Positions 26,401-34,494 of a stretch of 45,520 bases of DNA are shown here, one piece after another (the first letter of the stretch is position 1; every line of letters starts with the position of its first letter). The translations under genes and the position numbers were made by a program. Under the pieces are notes generated by a model, which saw nothing but the letters and a program-made list of their open reading frames with translations, did not search any database and had not been told where the DNA came from. This stretch comes from Nostoc sp. RI_552 (GTDB taxonomy: Bacteria; Cyanobacteriota; Cyanobacteriia; Cyanobacteriales; Nostocaceae): assembly GCA_016124525.1 (NCBI GenBank), contig WGNO01000012.1, forward strand, positions 1 through 45,520, read 5' to 3'.

Positions 26401-28128
26401 TTCACCACGAGGGTCGGCGGCTGCTTCTAAATCTCCATCTGCGGTGACAGCGATGGCATTAGCATTACCCCAAGAGTCACTTTCCTTGATATTGTGTCCA
26501 CGACGGCGCAACTCTTGCAAGGTGAGGGTGTCCAAACCCCAACGTTCCACGCGTAACTGGTCGGGTAACCACTGGTGATGTATGCGCGGGACAGAAAGGG
26601 CTGCACCGATATCCATATCGTGCTCTAACACATTGAGGATAATTTGTAGTACCTGAGTAATGATGGTGCTACCACCAGGGGTTCCCAACGCCAAGCGGAG
26701 ACGACCATTCTCAGTGATAATTGTGGGAGTCATGCTAGATAAGGGAGTTTTCCGAGGTGCGATGGCATTAGCTTCGTTACCCACTAAACCAAAAGCATTG
26801 GGTACTCCCGGAGCAATGGCAAAATCGTCCATCTCGTTGTTGAGGACAATTCCCGTCCCTGGTGTGACTACACCTGCGCCAAAGTTTAGATTAATAGTGA
26901 AAGTCAGACTCACAGCATCACGTTGCTCATCAACAACAGTGAGATGGCTTGTTTCAGTCGATTCACTTCCGAGGAGAGAATGGGAAGTAGGGAAAGAACG
27001 TAAATCACCGGGTTTCACCTCTGTTGTAGGTTTAGCTCTTTCCATATCAATTTGTTGACGGCGTTTTTTTGCATAGGATGGGCTGATCAGTTGAGCTACG
27101 GGGACTTTGATAAAATCAGGGTCGCCTAAATATTCTGAGCGATCAGCATAGGCAATTTTCATTGCTTCCACCATTAAATGCAACCCATCAGGATGATGCC
27201 ACCCCAAAGATTTTAAATCAGTGTCACCGATGATGTTCAACATCTGCAATAAATGTACACCTCCCGATGAAGGTGGGGGCATTGAGCAGATTTTAGCTTG
27301 GCGGAACTGGCCACAAACCGGAGTTCGCCAAATTGGTTTGTAGGCTTTGAGGTCTTGTAAAGTGATTAAACCACCGTTTTTCGCCATGTCAGAAGCGATC
27401 GCCCGGGCAATATTTCCGGTATAAAAACTTTGGGGATAGCGAGCAATTTCTGTTAAAGTCCAGGCCAAGTCACGTTGTACTAGTCTTTCTCCTGGCTGAT
27501 AAAAATCACCGTCACGAGTAAAAATTTTTCGCATCCCTGGATTATTCAGCATCGTCTCCAGACGTGTTTGGTGGTCGGTGAAATAATTAGGGGATAATAC
27601 ACTTCTGAGAATAAAGCCATGTTGAGCAAGTGCGATGGCAGGTTTTAGAACTTCTGACCAAGGTAACTTACCATAACGACGATGCACTTCATACATACCT
27701 GCCACTGTTCCTGGTGTCGCCACTGCTAAATAGCCAGTTACACTCCCATGAGGACGCACCTTACCTTCTCCATCCAAGTACATATCTTTTGTTGCTTTCA
27801 GGGGGGCGCGTTCCCGAAAATCCAGGGCTTTGATCTCACCAGTCTTCCCAGAGTGGATCAACAAAAATCCCCCCCCGCCAATTCCTGCCGAAAAAGGCTC
27901 AACTACAGAAATAGCAAAAGTCGTAGCCACAGCCGCATCAACAGCATTACCACCTTTGCGTAACATGGTAATTCCTGCGTCACTTGCTAGAGGATGAGCT
28001 GAAACCACCATTCCCTTTTTACTGCCTAGGGGTGAGGTAATACTGGCTAATGCAACTTGGCTGTAAAAGACAATGCCAAGAGAGAAAATGGTAAATACAA
28101 CCTGCTTAGATTTGGTTTTAATAGCCAT
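26380..28128 (-). CDS. ggt: Gamma-glutamyltransferase
   Basis: The 582-residue precursor is an N-terminal nucleophile hydrolase that cleaves gamma-glutamyl bonds of glutathione, normally periplasmic and self-cut into two subunits. Residues 1-28 form a signal peptide (VFTIFSLGIVFYSQVALAS). DAAVATTFAISVVEPFSAGIGGGGF near 63-87 is typical of the large subunit. The autoprocessing Thr is in TETSHLTVVD at about residue 393, followed by small-subunit motifs LNNEMDDF and GTPGGSTIITQVLQ. The end DLEAAADPRGEGFPRG is the normal C-terminus, so the adjacent IS607 relic has not truncated it. Confidence 0.95.
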   Translation of the reverse strand: MAIKTKSKQVVFTIFSLGIVFYSQVALASITSPLGSKKGMVVSAHPLASDAGITMLRKGGNAVDAAVATTFAISVVEPFSAGIGGGGFLLIHSGKTGEIKALDFRERAPLKATKDMYLDGEGKVRPHGSVTGYLAVATPGTVAGMYEVHRRYGKLPWSEVLKPAIALAQHGFILRSVLSPNYFTDHQTRLETMLNNPGMRKIFTRDGDFYQPGERLVQRDLAWTLTEIARYPQSFYTGNIARAIASDMAKNGGLITLQDLKAYKPIWRTPVCGQFRQAKICSMPPPSSGGVHLLQMLNIIGDTDLKSLGWHHPDGLHLMVEAMKIAYADRSEYLGDPDFIKVPVAQLISPSYAKKRRQQIDMERAKPTTEVKPGDLRSFPTSHSLLGSESTETSHLTVVDEQRDAVSLTFTINLNFGAGVVTPGTGIVLNNEMDDFAIAPGVPNAFGLVGNEANAIAPRKTPLSSMTPTIITENGRLRLALGTPGGSTIITQVLQIILNVLEHDMDIGAALSVPRIHHQWLPDQLRVERWGLDTLTLQELRRRGHNIKESDSWGNANAIAVTADGDLEAAADPRGEGFPRGL

Positions 28129-28210
28129 TTATCTAGTTTACTTGCTGTTTTTCAGCTTACAGCAATACCTAAAAGAATATCAATGAGTGTAGCAGTTGCC
28201 ATGGCAATAC

Positions 28211-28999
28211 TCACCATAAACTCTCTTGCAGTGATCGCAGACATTGAAGAAAAGCTAGACTATCGGGATGTGGCGTTACCGAAGCTCTTTGTTGAGAGGC
28301 TTGCTTAAATTCATCCTTTGTTGCCAATAGTACTAACTTACCTTCACTCATTAACCCAATTCGTGAAGCTAAAAAAAAGGCTTCTTGAATATCATGGGTG
28401 ACAAATACTACTGTTTTTCCTAATTCCTGTTGTAATCGGTGAAATTCTTGTTGCAGTTCTAAGCGGGTAATGGGGTCGAGTGCACCAAAGGGTTCATCCA
28501 TTAATAATACTGGTGGGTCTGCCGCTAATGCTCTAGCTACACCTACCCTTTGCTTTTGTCCTCCCGAAAGTTCATGAGGGTAGCGCCGGGCAAACTGTTC
28601 AGGATCTAAGCCCACCATATGCAATAGTGCATAAGTCCGCATTTTAATTTGTTTAGATTGCCAACCCAGTAGACTAGGCACTAGACCCACGTTGTCTTCT
28701 ACAGTAAAGTGGGGAAATAAACCAGTTTCTTGAATGACATAACCAATATTACGCCGCAATTCAATTTCATTCCATCGAGTCGTGGGAGTACCGTCAAATA
28801 ATACTTCTCCTTGGGTGGGTGTAAACAGGCGATTGATTAACTTGATTGTAGTGGTTTTACCGCTACCACTACGTCCGAGTAATACCAGGGCTTCTCCTTG
28901 ACTAATAGAGAAGTTGAGATGAGATACTAAAAGGCGATGGTTGCGGCTAAAGCTGACATCGCGGAATTCAACAGCAATTGGTTTTTGTTGTTCTATCAT
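28211..28999 (-). CDS. ABC transporter ATPase, osmoprotectant/glycine-betaine (OpuA/YehX) type
   Basis: The 262-residue ATPase has Walker A GRSGSGKTT near 41-49, the Q-loop VIQETGLFPHFTVEDNVGLVP near 87-107, signature LSGGQKQRVGVARAL near 142-156, Walker B PVLLMDEPFGALDPITR near 163-179 and the switch His in VTHDIQEA. The RR-IGYVIQETGLFPH and EPFGALDPITR phrasing is typical of quaternary-amine importers. No permease or binding protein gene is adjacent. I use ATG 28999; a TTG at 29002 adds one residue. Only 20 bases separate this start from that of the divergent hydrolase gene. Confidence 0.87.
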   Translation of the reverse strand: MIEQQKPIAVEFRDVSFSRNHRLLVSHLNFSISQGEALVLLGRSGSGKTTTIKLINRLFTPTQGEVLFDGTPTTRWNEIELRRNIGYVIQETGLFPHFTVEDNVGLVPSLLGWQSKQIKMRTYALLHMVGLDPEQFARRYPHELSGGQKQRVGVARALAADPPVLLMDEPFGALDPITRLELQQEFHRLQQELGKTVVFVTHDIQEAFFLASRIGLMSEGKLVLLATKDEFKQASQQRASVTPHPDSLAFLQCLRSLQESLW

Positions 29000-29019
29000 C
29001 AAGTTGATTTTTTCAGATT

Positions 29020-29829
29020 ATGCCAAAATTTAAGGTTAACGAAATAGATTTGTTCTACGACATTAAAGGACAGGGGGAGCCTTTACTATTAATTTCTGGT
29101 TTCTTATGCGATCACTCCTATTGGTCATTAATCATGCCATCCTTGGTTAGCCAATATCAAGTGATTCGCGTAGATAATCGAGGAATGGGCCGAAGTTCGG
29201 CCCCTAATAGTCCTTATAGTCTCCAGGATATGGCAAAAGATGTAGCGGCATTACTTGATCACATCGGCATTGATCAGGTAAATGTGGTAGGTCATTCCAT
29301 GGGTGGTCAAATCGCCCAGGAATTAGTCTTAGCCAACCCTGAAAAGGTAAAAAGTCTGATTTTACTTTCTACTCTCGCCCAAGGTGATGGACGATTCAAC
29401 CATGTAATCGAAACGTGGGGCGACCTCCCCAGTAGTATAGACATGAGGCTTTATGAAAAAGTTGTATTACCCTGGGTGTTTACTGATGAGTTTTATGCTA
29501 TTCCAAATATGGTGGAAGAACTAATCGAGTGGGCTGTAAATTATCCCTTTGCACCAGATCAAAAGACACTCTATTATCACAGTAGAGCCATCCTCGCCAG
29601 CAATACCATAGACCGCCTGTATAATATTCACTGTCCCACTCTGATTTTAGTTGGCAGGCAAGACATTATCACTCCAGTTAAGTTTTCTCAACAATTAGCT
29701 GAAGGTATTCCCCACGCAGAACTGGTGGTGATTGACCGTGGTGGTCATGGGTTTTTGATTGAGTCCTCCCATCAAGTAATTTCCGTGATACTGCAATTTT
29801 TGAGAAAATTATCATCTCCCATAAATTAA
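29020..29829 (+). CDS. Alpha/beta hydrolase
   Basis: The 269-residue protein has an intact alpha/beta hydrolase triad: nucleophile Ser in VVGHSMGGQIAQELV near 94-100, Asp in LVGRQDIITP near 214-223, and His in RGGHGFLIE near 243-249. The opening resembles many esterases, haloperoxidase-like enzymes and 3-oxoadipate enol-lactone hydrolase-like proteins (LFYDIKGQGEPLLLISGF, VDNRGMGRS). The exact substrate cannot be assigned. ATG 29020 has no clear ribosome binding site and its promoter must overlap the divergent ATPase gene. Confidence 0.88.
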   Translation: MPKFKVNEIDLFYDIKGQGEPLLLISGFLCDHSYWSLIMPSLVSQYQVIRVDNRGMGRSSAPNSPYSLQDMAKDVAALLDHIGIDQVNVVGHSMGGQIAQELVLANPEKVKSLILLSTLAQGDGRFNHVIETWGDLPSSIDMRLYEKVVLPWVFTDEFYAIPNMVEELIEWAVNYPFAPDQKTLYYHSRAILASNTIDRLYNIHCPTLILVGRQDIITPVKFSQQLAEGIPHAELVVIDRGGHGFLIESSHQVISVILQFLRKLSSPIN

Positions 29830-29976
29830 AGAATATGCCAATGAAGGTGTTTGACCTAACCCCGGCTTTTAGGTCTTTTGGATTATAGTTAATGTGGGTA
29901 GGTTCGATAATAGTGGCATATTATGATAGGTAGCCACGGGTCACCCTAATTAATCCTCAAGAATACCAACATAAAC

Positions 29977-30336
29977 ATGACAGACTTTAGAGAACTGCAA
30001 GAATGGGAAAAAGCGCACGAACTTACAGTTGCAGTTTATGAAATTACTAAAACCTTTCCAGAAGAGGAATTACAGGGGCTAACGCAACAAATTCGTTTGG
30101 CTTGTGCTTCTATACCTATTAAAATAGCTCAGGCATGCGATCGCGATGACTATGAAATTCAACTAGATTTTCTGGAAACCGCCAGAGATGCGGTAATTGA
30201 GGTAGAATACTATCTCCTACTTTGCTACGAGTTACAAATGGTTGACTCATCTAATTATGATCGCCTAATCAGTGATGTAGTGGAAGTGAAGGAACTGCTA
30301 GCATCTTATATTGATAAGCAGAGTCGCAACTTTTGA
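29977..30336 (+). CDS. Four-helix bundle protein (23S rRNA intervening-sequence/S23 family)
   Basis: The 119-residue protein is all helical and matches the small 'four helix bundle' family first seen in 23S rRNA intervening sequences. It has FRELQEWEKAHELTVAVYEI near 4-23, FPEEELQGLTQQIRLACASIP near 28-48, a diverged form of the family's fixed N-I-A-EG segment (KIAQACDRDDYE), LDFLETARDAVIEVEYYLLLC, and a final EVKELLASYI helix. Its biochemical role is unknown. ATG 29977 is the start. Its stop TGA (30334-30336) overlaps the TTG start of the JAMM peptidase, so translation of the two is probably coupled. Confidence 0.85.
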   Translation: MTDFRELQEWEKAHELTVAVYEITKTFPEEELQGLTQQIRLACASIPIKIAQACDRDDYEIQLDFLETARDAVIEVEYYLLLCYELQMVDSSNYDRLISDVVEVKELLASYIDKQSRNF

Positions 30337-30788
30337 TCAAACTCCTTGCCGAACATTTGGAAATGATCTGCATTCATGGGGAAAGCACCTACCCAGAAGA
30401 ATGCTGTGGACTAATTATTGGTTATCTGGGTAGGGAAGGCAAGACTGCTATGGAAATAATACCCACAGCAAACGCCTGGAATACCCAAGGAAATGATTTA
30501 TCCAGCGATAACAGAGTATATACTAGCAGAAGACGATATGCGATCGCGCCCCGAGTAATCTTACAAGCCCAAAAAGCAGCACGCGATCGCGCCATGAATA
30601 TTATCGGTATTTATCACTCACACCCCGATAATTGCGCTACACCATCAGAATGCGATCGCCTATATGCTTGGGCAGAATACTCGTATATAATAGTATCCGT
30701 TGAAAATGGCAAAGCTAGTACGGTTAAAAGTTGGACTCTTGATGATTATCACCATTTCCAACCAGAGTCGATTGAAAACATAATTTAA
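30333..30788 (+). CDS. M67 family JAMM/MPN+ metallopeptidase
   Basis: The 151-residue protein carries the complete JAMM zinc site: Glu in YPEECCGLI (residues 20-28), His95 and His97 in YHSHPDN, Ser105 and Asp108 in the S-x-x-D that follows. Bacterial M67 proteins (Mec+ type) trim the C-terminus of ubiquitin-like sulfur carriers such as CysO, or cut such proteins from conjugates. The TTG start at 30333 gives the expected MIKLLAEHLE and overlaps the upstream stop by 4 bases. The next gene, 70 bases on, is a MoeB-type E1 enzyme, a common cyanobacterial pairing. The gene holds three HIP1 octamers within 120 bases. Confidence 0.9.
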   Translation: MIKLLAEHLEMICIHGESTYPEECCGLIIGYLGREGKTAMEIIPTANAWNTQGNDLSSDNRVYTSRRRYAIAPRVILQAQKAARDRAMNIIGIYHSHPDNCATPSECDRLYAWAEYSYIIVSVENGKASTVKSWTLDDYHHFQPESIENII

Positions 30789-30858
30789 CCAATTAATTCC
30801 ACTCTCGAATATCGTTTTTCGATAGGATCAATAATCCTAGCTAATCTACCTCAATCTT

Positions 30859-32031
30859 ATGCTCAATCCCAATCTGGATGAAATCCAGTTGACCAAAGAT
30901 GATTACGAACGCTACTCCCGCCATCTGATTTTGCCAGAGGTGGGACTGGAAGGACAGAAGCGTTTAAAAGCTGCCAGTGTCTTGTGTATTGGTACTGGTG
31001 GACTAGGTTCGCCATTACTTTTATATCTTGCAGCAGCCGGTATCGGACGCATTGGTATTGTTGACTTCGATGTTGTCGATACTTCTAACCTACAACGCCA
31101 AATAATTCACGGTACTTCCTGGGTAGGTAAACCCAAGATTGAATCGGCAAAAAACCGAATTCACGAAATTAACCCCTATTGTCAGGTTGATTTGTACGAA
31201 ATTCGCCTGAGTTCTGAAAATGCCCTAGATATTATTAAACCTTACGATATCGTAGTAGATGGTACTGATAATTTCCCTACCAGATATCTTGTTAATGACG
31301 CTTGCGTATTGCTGAATAAGCCTAACGTCTACGGTTCCATTTTCCGCTTTGAAGGACAAGCTACGGTATTTAACTACGAAGGTGGTCCCAACTATCGTGA
31401 CCTATACCCAGAACCACCACCACCAGGAATGGTTCCCTCCTGTGCAGAAGGTGGCGTACTAGGTATTTTACCGGGAATGATTGGAATTATTCAGGCCACA
31501 GAAACAGTAAAAATTATTACGGGACAGGGTGCTACCTTGAGTGGGCGATTGCTGTTGTACAACGCCTTAGAAATGAAATTCCGGGAATTAAAACTCCGTC
31601 CTAATCCCGTTCGTCCAGTTATTGAAAAACTGATAGACTACGAACAATTCTGCGGAATTCCCCAAGCTAAGGTAGAGGAGGCAAAACAGCAGATGGAAAT
31701 TCCAGAAATCACCGTTAAGGAATTGAAGGAATTACTGGATAGTGGTGCAAAGGATTTTGTGCTAGTAGATGTCCGTAATCCTCATGAATACGAAATTGAC
31801 AAAATTCCTGGTTCTGTATTGATCCCCTTACCAGAGATCGAAAACGGCCACGGCGTAGCCAAGGTCAAAGAAATACTGAATGGTCACCGCTTAATTGCTC
31901 ATTGTAAGCTAGGCGGGCGCTCTGCCAAAGCCTTGGCCATCCTCAAGCAAGCAGGAATTGAGGGAATTAATGTTAAAGGTGGTATTAACGCTTGGAGTAA
32001 GGAAATTGATGCTTCAGTTCCAGAGTATTAA
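30859..32031 (+). CDS. moeB: MoeB/MoeZ-type adenylyltransferase-sulfurtransferase with rhodanese domain
   Basis: Residues 1-265 form an E1-like adenylating domain: the opening RYSRHLILPEVGLEGQKRL, nucleotide-binding CIGTGGLGSPLLLYLAAAGI near 45-64, DFDVVDTSNLQRQ with the adenylation arginine, and Cys near 194 in PSCAEGGVLG. Residues 280-390 are a rhodanese domain with active-site loop CKLGGRS near 349-355. Such proteins activate and sulfurate MoaD/ThiS/CysO-like carriers for molybdopterin, thiazole or cysteine synthesis. The paired CxxC zinc motifs of E. coli MoeB are absent, as in MoeZ-like relatives. Position beside the JAMM peptidase supports a shared carrier pathway; no carrier gene is in the window. 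Confidence 0.93.
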   Translation: MLNPNLDEIQLTKDDYERYSRHLILPEVGLEGQKRLKAASVLCIGTGGLGSPLLLYLAAAGIGRIGIVDFDVVDTSNLQRQIIHGTSWVGKPKIESAKNRIHEINPYCQVDLYEIRLSSENALDIIKPYDIVVDGTDNFPTRYLVNDACVLLNKPNVYGSIFRFEGQATVFNYEGGPNYRDLYPEPPPPGMVPSCAEGGVLGILPGMIGIIQATETVKIITGQGATLSGRLLLYNALEMKFRELKLRPNPVRPVIEKLIDYEQFCGIPQAKVEEAKQQMEIPEITVKELKELLDSGAKDFVLVDVRNPHEYEIDKIPGSVLIPLPEIENGHGVAKVKEILNGHRLIAHCKLGGRSAKALAILKQAGIEGINVKGGINAWSKEIDASVPEY

Positions 32032-32050
32032 AACTCTTTAGCGAGAGTGA

Positions 32051-32078
32051 CGCAGAGATTACACATTAACTCTCTGCG
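32051..32078. terminator. Hairpin between convergent genes
   Basis: CGCAGAGA (32051-32058) and TCTCTGCG (32071-32078) form a perfect 8-bp stem with a 12-base loop. It lies between the convergent moeB and SLATT-like genes and could terminate both. T-runs are weak on both sides. Confidence 0.55.
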
Positions 32079-32108
32079 CCTCTGGGTGATAGAGAAAAAT
32101 TACTTTAA

Positions 32109-32978
32109 TTAAGCAGTTTGCTGTGACTGTGATTCGTTACTTTGGGTAGATTCTTGCTTTTCTGACTTCTTCTCTTCTGTCTTCTGTACTTGCTGAAGAT
32201 GAATGCTATTCACCTGTTTAATAAAATACTCTAATGCTTCGTTGGCTTGCCGTTGCTGTTCGATTTCGTCAGAGGAGTCATAGAAACGATAGGGTGTTAT
32301 TCCCAAAATAAATTTTTCTACCTCAGCTTCTAACAGTTCAACTACTGTATTGGCAGACACCCAATTCTTTTGAAATGGGAAGGACGTAACTATACTCGCA
32401 AGTATGGAAGCAATAGCCGGACAAATAACTGGTAACCACTTCAACCAAGTTTGTCGTGCTTCTATTTTGTCTACCAGGACTAAAATAGGTGTAATTCCTG
32501 AAAAAATGACAGTTGTAATTTGCAGAATATAGTAAATCGTTCTCGATAAGTTCCGAACTCTTTTATAATCGTCAATCAAATCTTGGCAATATTGTAAAGC
32601 TTGAGTTTTGACTGGAGTAAAGTTGTTGATCTGCCAAGATTTATTACTCAATAAATAAGTGTATATTTCTGCTTTTTTGTTAGCCTGGTAATAACTAACG
32701 GATTTTTTCGAGTCTTGAAATAATTGTCTGTTAATTATCAGGAAGAAAAATGTTGCACAGATTGTGACCACACCATAAAAAACCAAGTTTTCGTTTTTTA
32801 ATGAAATAACAAGAATACTAACTAATAGCAAAAATGCTATGAGCAAGTTCTCAATTATCTTTAGTGTCAGTAATCTTTTCTCTGCTTTCTCTGCTCCATA
32901 AACAGATAATTGGCTTAAACTTTCAATATTTTTTGTATTCTCTGTGAGATTATCAATCGTCAAATCTGTTGTAGTCAT
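32109..32978 (-). CDS. DUF4231/SLATT-like membrane protein
   Basis: The 289-residue protein has two pairs of membrane helices, about 40-60 (IIENLLIAFLLLVSILVISL), 67-87 (VFYGVVTICATFFFLII), 148-169 (IYYILQITTVIFSGITPILVL) and 180-200 (LPVICPAIASILASIVTSF). A helical cytosolic region lies between and after them, and the tail is highly charged and Gln/Ser-rich (TEEKKSEKQESTQSNESQ). This is the layout of DUF4231, which belongs to the SLATT-like effectors proposed to form membrane pores in nucleotide-signalled defence. No cyclase or sensor gene is adjacent, so a defence role is only a suggestion. ATG 32978 is the start. Confidence 0.7.
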   Translation of the reverse strand: MTTTDLTIDNLTENTKNIESLSQLSVYGAEKAEKRLLTLKIIENLLIAFLLLVSILVISLKNENLVFYGVVTICATFFFLIINRQLFQDSKKSVSYYQANKKAEIYTYLLSNKSWQINNFTPVKTQALQYCQDLIDDYKRVRNLSRTIYYILQITTVIFSGITPILVLVDKIEARQTWLKWLPVICPAIASILASIVTSFPFQKNWVSANTVVELLEAEVEKFILGITPYRFYDSSDEIEQQRQANEALEYFIKQVNSIHLQQVQKTEEKKSEKQESTQSNESQSQQTA

Positions 32979-33368
32979 TCCTTGGTGTCTCCATAAATTT
33001 GGTACAAGAAGTCCAGCAACTAAAAAATTAGATGCCTAATGGATAATAAATAGTTATATGTATTGACTATTTATTATTCTTTGCTACGGGAATTTATCAA
33101 TTTTGGTGATTCTTTGGCGCAGCTCACTCTAACTGATGTATTGAATCCCTTCAGCAATTTTTTGTATTAAAATACTCTGAAGTATAATCGAAGCTTTAAC
33201 CAGGAGCAATATAAAATTCACTTAATTAAGCTTTTTTTACGAATTAGTGCAGATTACATCCAGACACTGTTATCCGCATATACAACCACGGATCATATTC
33301 AGGTGTAATGTAAGTAATAATTGTGACTAATATTCTAACTAGGATTACGAGGGGTAAGCAAAAGTATT
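32979..33368. other. AT-rich spacer, nothing recognised
   Basis: In this 390-base gap upstream of the SLATT-like gene I see no reading frame, RNA gene or clear repeat. It must contain that gene's promoter. Confidence 0.4.
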
Positions 33369-34097
33369 TCAACGCGCTTTACCGACACCCAAATATAATT
33401 CACCGACTTTGGAATCATGCAATAATTCTTCACCAGGCCCAGAAATAGCATCCCGTCCAGATTCCAGTACATAACCACGATGAGCCATTTCCAAAGCTTT
33501 ACGAGCATTTTGTTCTACTAACACGATTGCTGTACCTGTTTGATTAATTTGTTTAATTTGATCAAACACTTGGGTTACCAGAATGGGGGATAAAGCCGCA
33601 GAAGGTTCATCCAACAGCAACAAACTAGGTTCTAGCATCAAAGCTTTACCCATAGCCAGCATTTGACGTTCACCTCCTGATAAAGTCCCAGCACGTTGAC
33701 CACGGCGATCGCTTAGTCTGGGAAACATAGAAAAAATTTGCTCTTTCAGGGGTTTAAGAGGTACATTACGCACAAAAGCCCCCATTTCCAGGTTTTCTTC
33801 AACACTTAGGGAAGGAAAAACATTAGAGATTTGTGGTACATAACACATTCCCTTCCTAACAATTTGATTTGACTTTAGCCCAGCAATATTTTCATTTCTA
33901 AAGGTAATTGTGCCTGTGTGGGGAGTTAAAAGCCCAAAAATAGTTTTGGCTAAGGTGGATTTACCCGCACCATTAGGGCCAATTACTGCTACCAGTTCAC
34001 CTGGTAGTACCCAGAAGTTTACCCCTTGGAGGATATCTACATCTTTAACGTATCCGGCGTGGACATTATTAACTTCTAGTAAATAGTTATTATTCAT
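33369..34097 (-). CDS. LivF/NatE-type ABC transporter ATPase
   Basis: The 242-residue ATPase belongs to the branched-chain/neutral amino acid importer family: Walker A GPNGAGKST near 40-48, Q-loop VPQISNVFPSLSVEENLEMG near 88-107, signature LSGGERQMLAMGKAL near 139-153, Walker B LLLLDEPSAALSP near 159-171, and VLVEQNARKAL (the H-loop position is Gln, usual for LivF). Cyanobacterial NatE of the N-I neutral amino acid importer is of this type. No LivG, permease or binding protein gene is nearby, so it would act as an unlinked subunit. It is 78 bases after the small ferredoxin on the same strand. Confidence 0.87.
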   Translation of the reverse strand: MNNNYLLEVNNVHAGYVKDVDILQGVNFWVLPGELVAVIGPNGAGKSTLAKTIFGLLTPHTGTITFRNENIAGLKSNQIVRKGMCYVPQISNVFPSLSVEENLEMGAFVRNVPLKPLKEQIFSMFPRLSDRRGQRAGTLSGGERQMLAMGKALMLEPSLLLLDEPSAALSPILVTQVFDQIKQINQTGTAIVLVEQNARKALEMAHRGYVLESGRDAISGPGEELLHDSKVGELYLGVGKAR

Positions 34098-34175
34098 TAC
34101 TTCTTGTTTATTAAATAAAAATTATTGAATCAACAGTCAAGTTAAAAATAACTTATAAACTGTTGACATAGAATT

Positions 34176-34400
34176 TTACGGTGTTTTTTGCAAGTCTGGT
34201 CGTTCTTGGGGAACGATGGCATTTTGCACCGGGCAAACTTGGATACATATACCACAATCAATGCAAGTAGAAAAGTCAATCCAATACCAATCGGTTCCCT
34301 TAATATTTTTACCTGGGCCTGGATGGATACAAGCTACTGGACAAGCATCTACGCATTCAGCTACACCTTCACAAACATTTGTAACAATTGTGTGCGGCAT
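34176..34400 (-). CDS. Small 4Fe-4S type ferredoxin (two-cluster arrangement)
   Basis: The 74-residue protein has eight cysteines in two groups: Cys10, 16, 20 and 24 (VCEGVAECVDACPVACIHPG), and Cys46, 49, 52 and 56 (CIDCGICIQVCP). The second is a classical CxxCxxCxxxCP motif; the first has CxxxxxCxxxC, as in seven-iron or 3Fe-4S/4Fe-4S bacterial ferredoxins. It is a soluble electron carrier with an unknown partner. ATG 34400 follows AAAGGAAA. It lies downstream of hisZ on the same strand after a strong hairpin, which may uncouple its transcription. Confidence 0.9.
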   Translation of the reverse strand: MPHTIVTNVCEGVAECVDACPVACIHPGPGKNIKGTDWYWIDFSTCIDCGICIQVCPVQNAIVPQERPDLQKTP

Positions 34401-34449
34401 TTCTCAATTTCCTTTCTTTAAGATCAGCTATATCTAGCCTAGCAGCATA

Positions 34450-34483
34450 GGAATGGGGGATGCTCGATTCTACTCCCCATTCC
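34450..34483 (-). terminator. Hairpin after hisZ
   Basis: GGAATGGGG (34450-34458) pairs perfectly with CCCCATTCC (34475-34483), a 9-bp GC-rich stem with a 16-base loop, 12 bases after the hisZ stop and upstream of the ferredoxin gene. There is no long T-run after it on the reverse strand, so it may be an intercistronic hairpin or an attenuating terminator. Confidence 0.55.
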
Positions 34484-34494
34484 CCAAGGACTAA

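Noticed and set aside
28057..28308. 83-codon plus-strand frame across the ggt start and ABC ATPase end
   Set aside because: It overlaps two well-supported genes on the other strand and has no family features.
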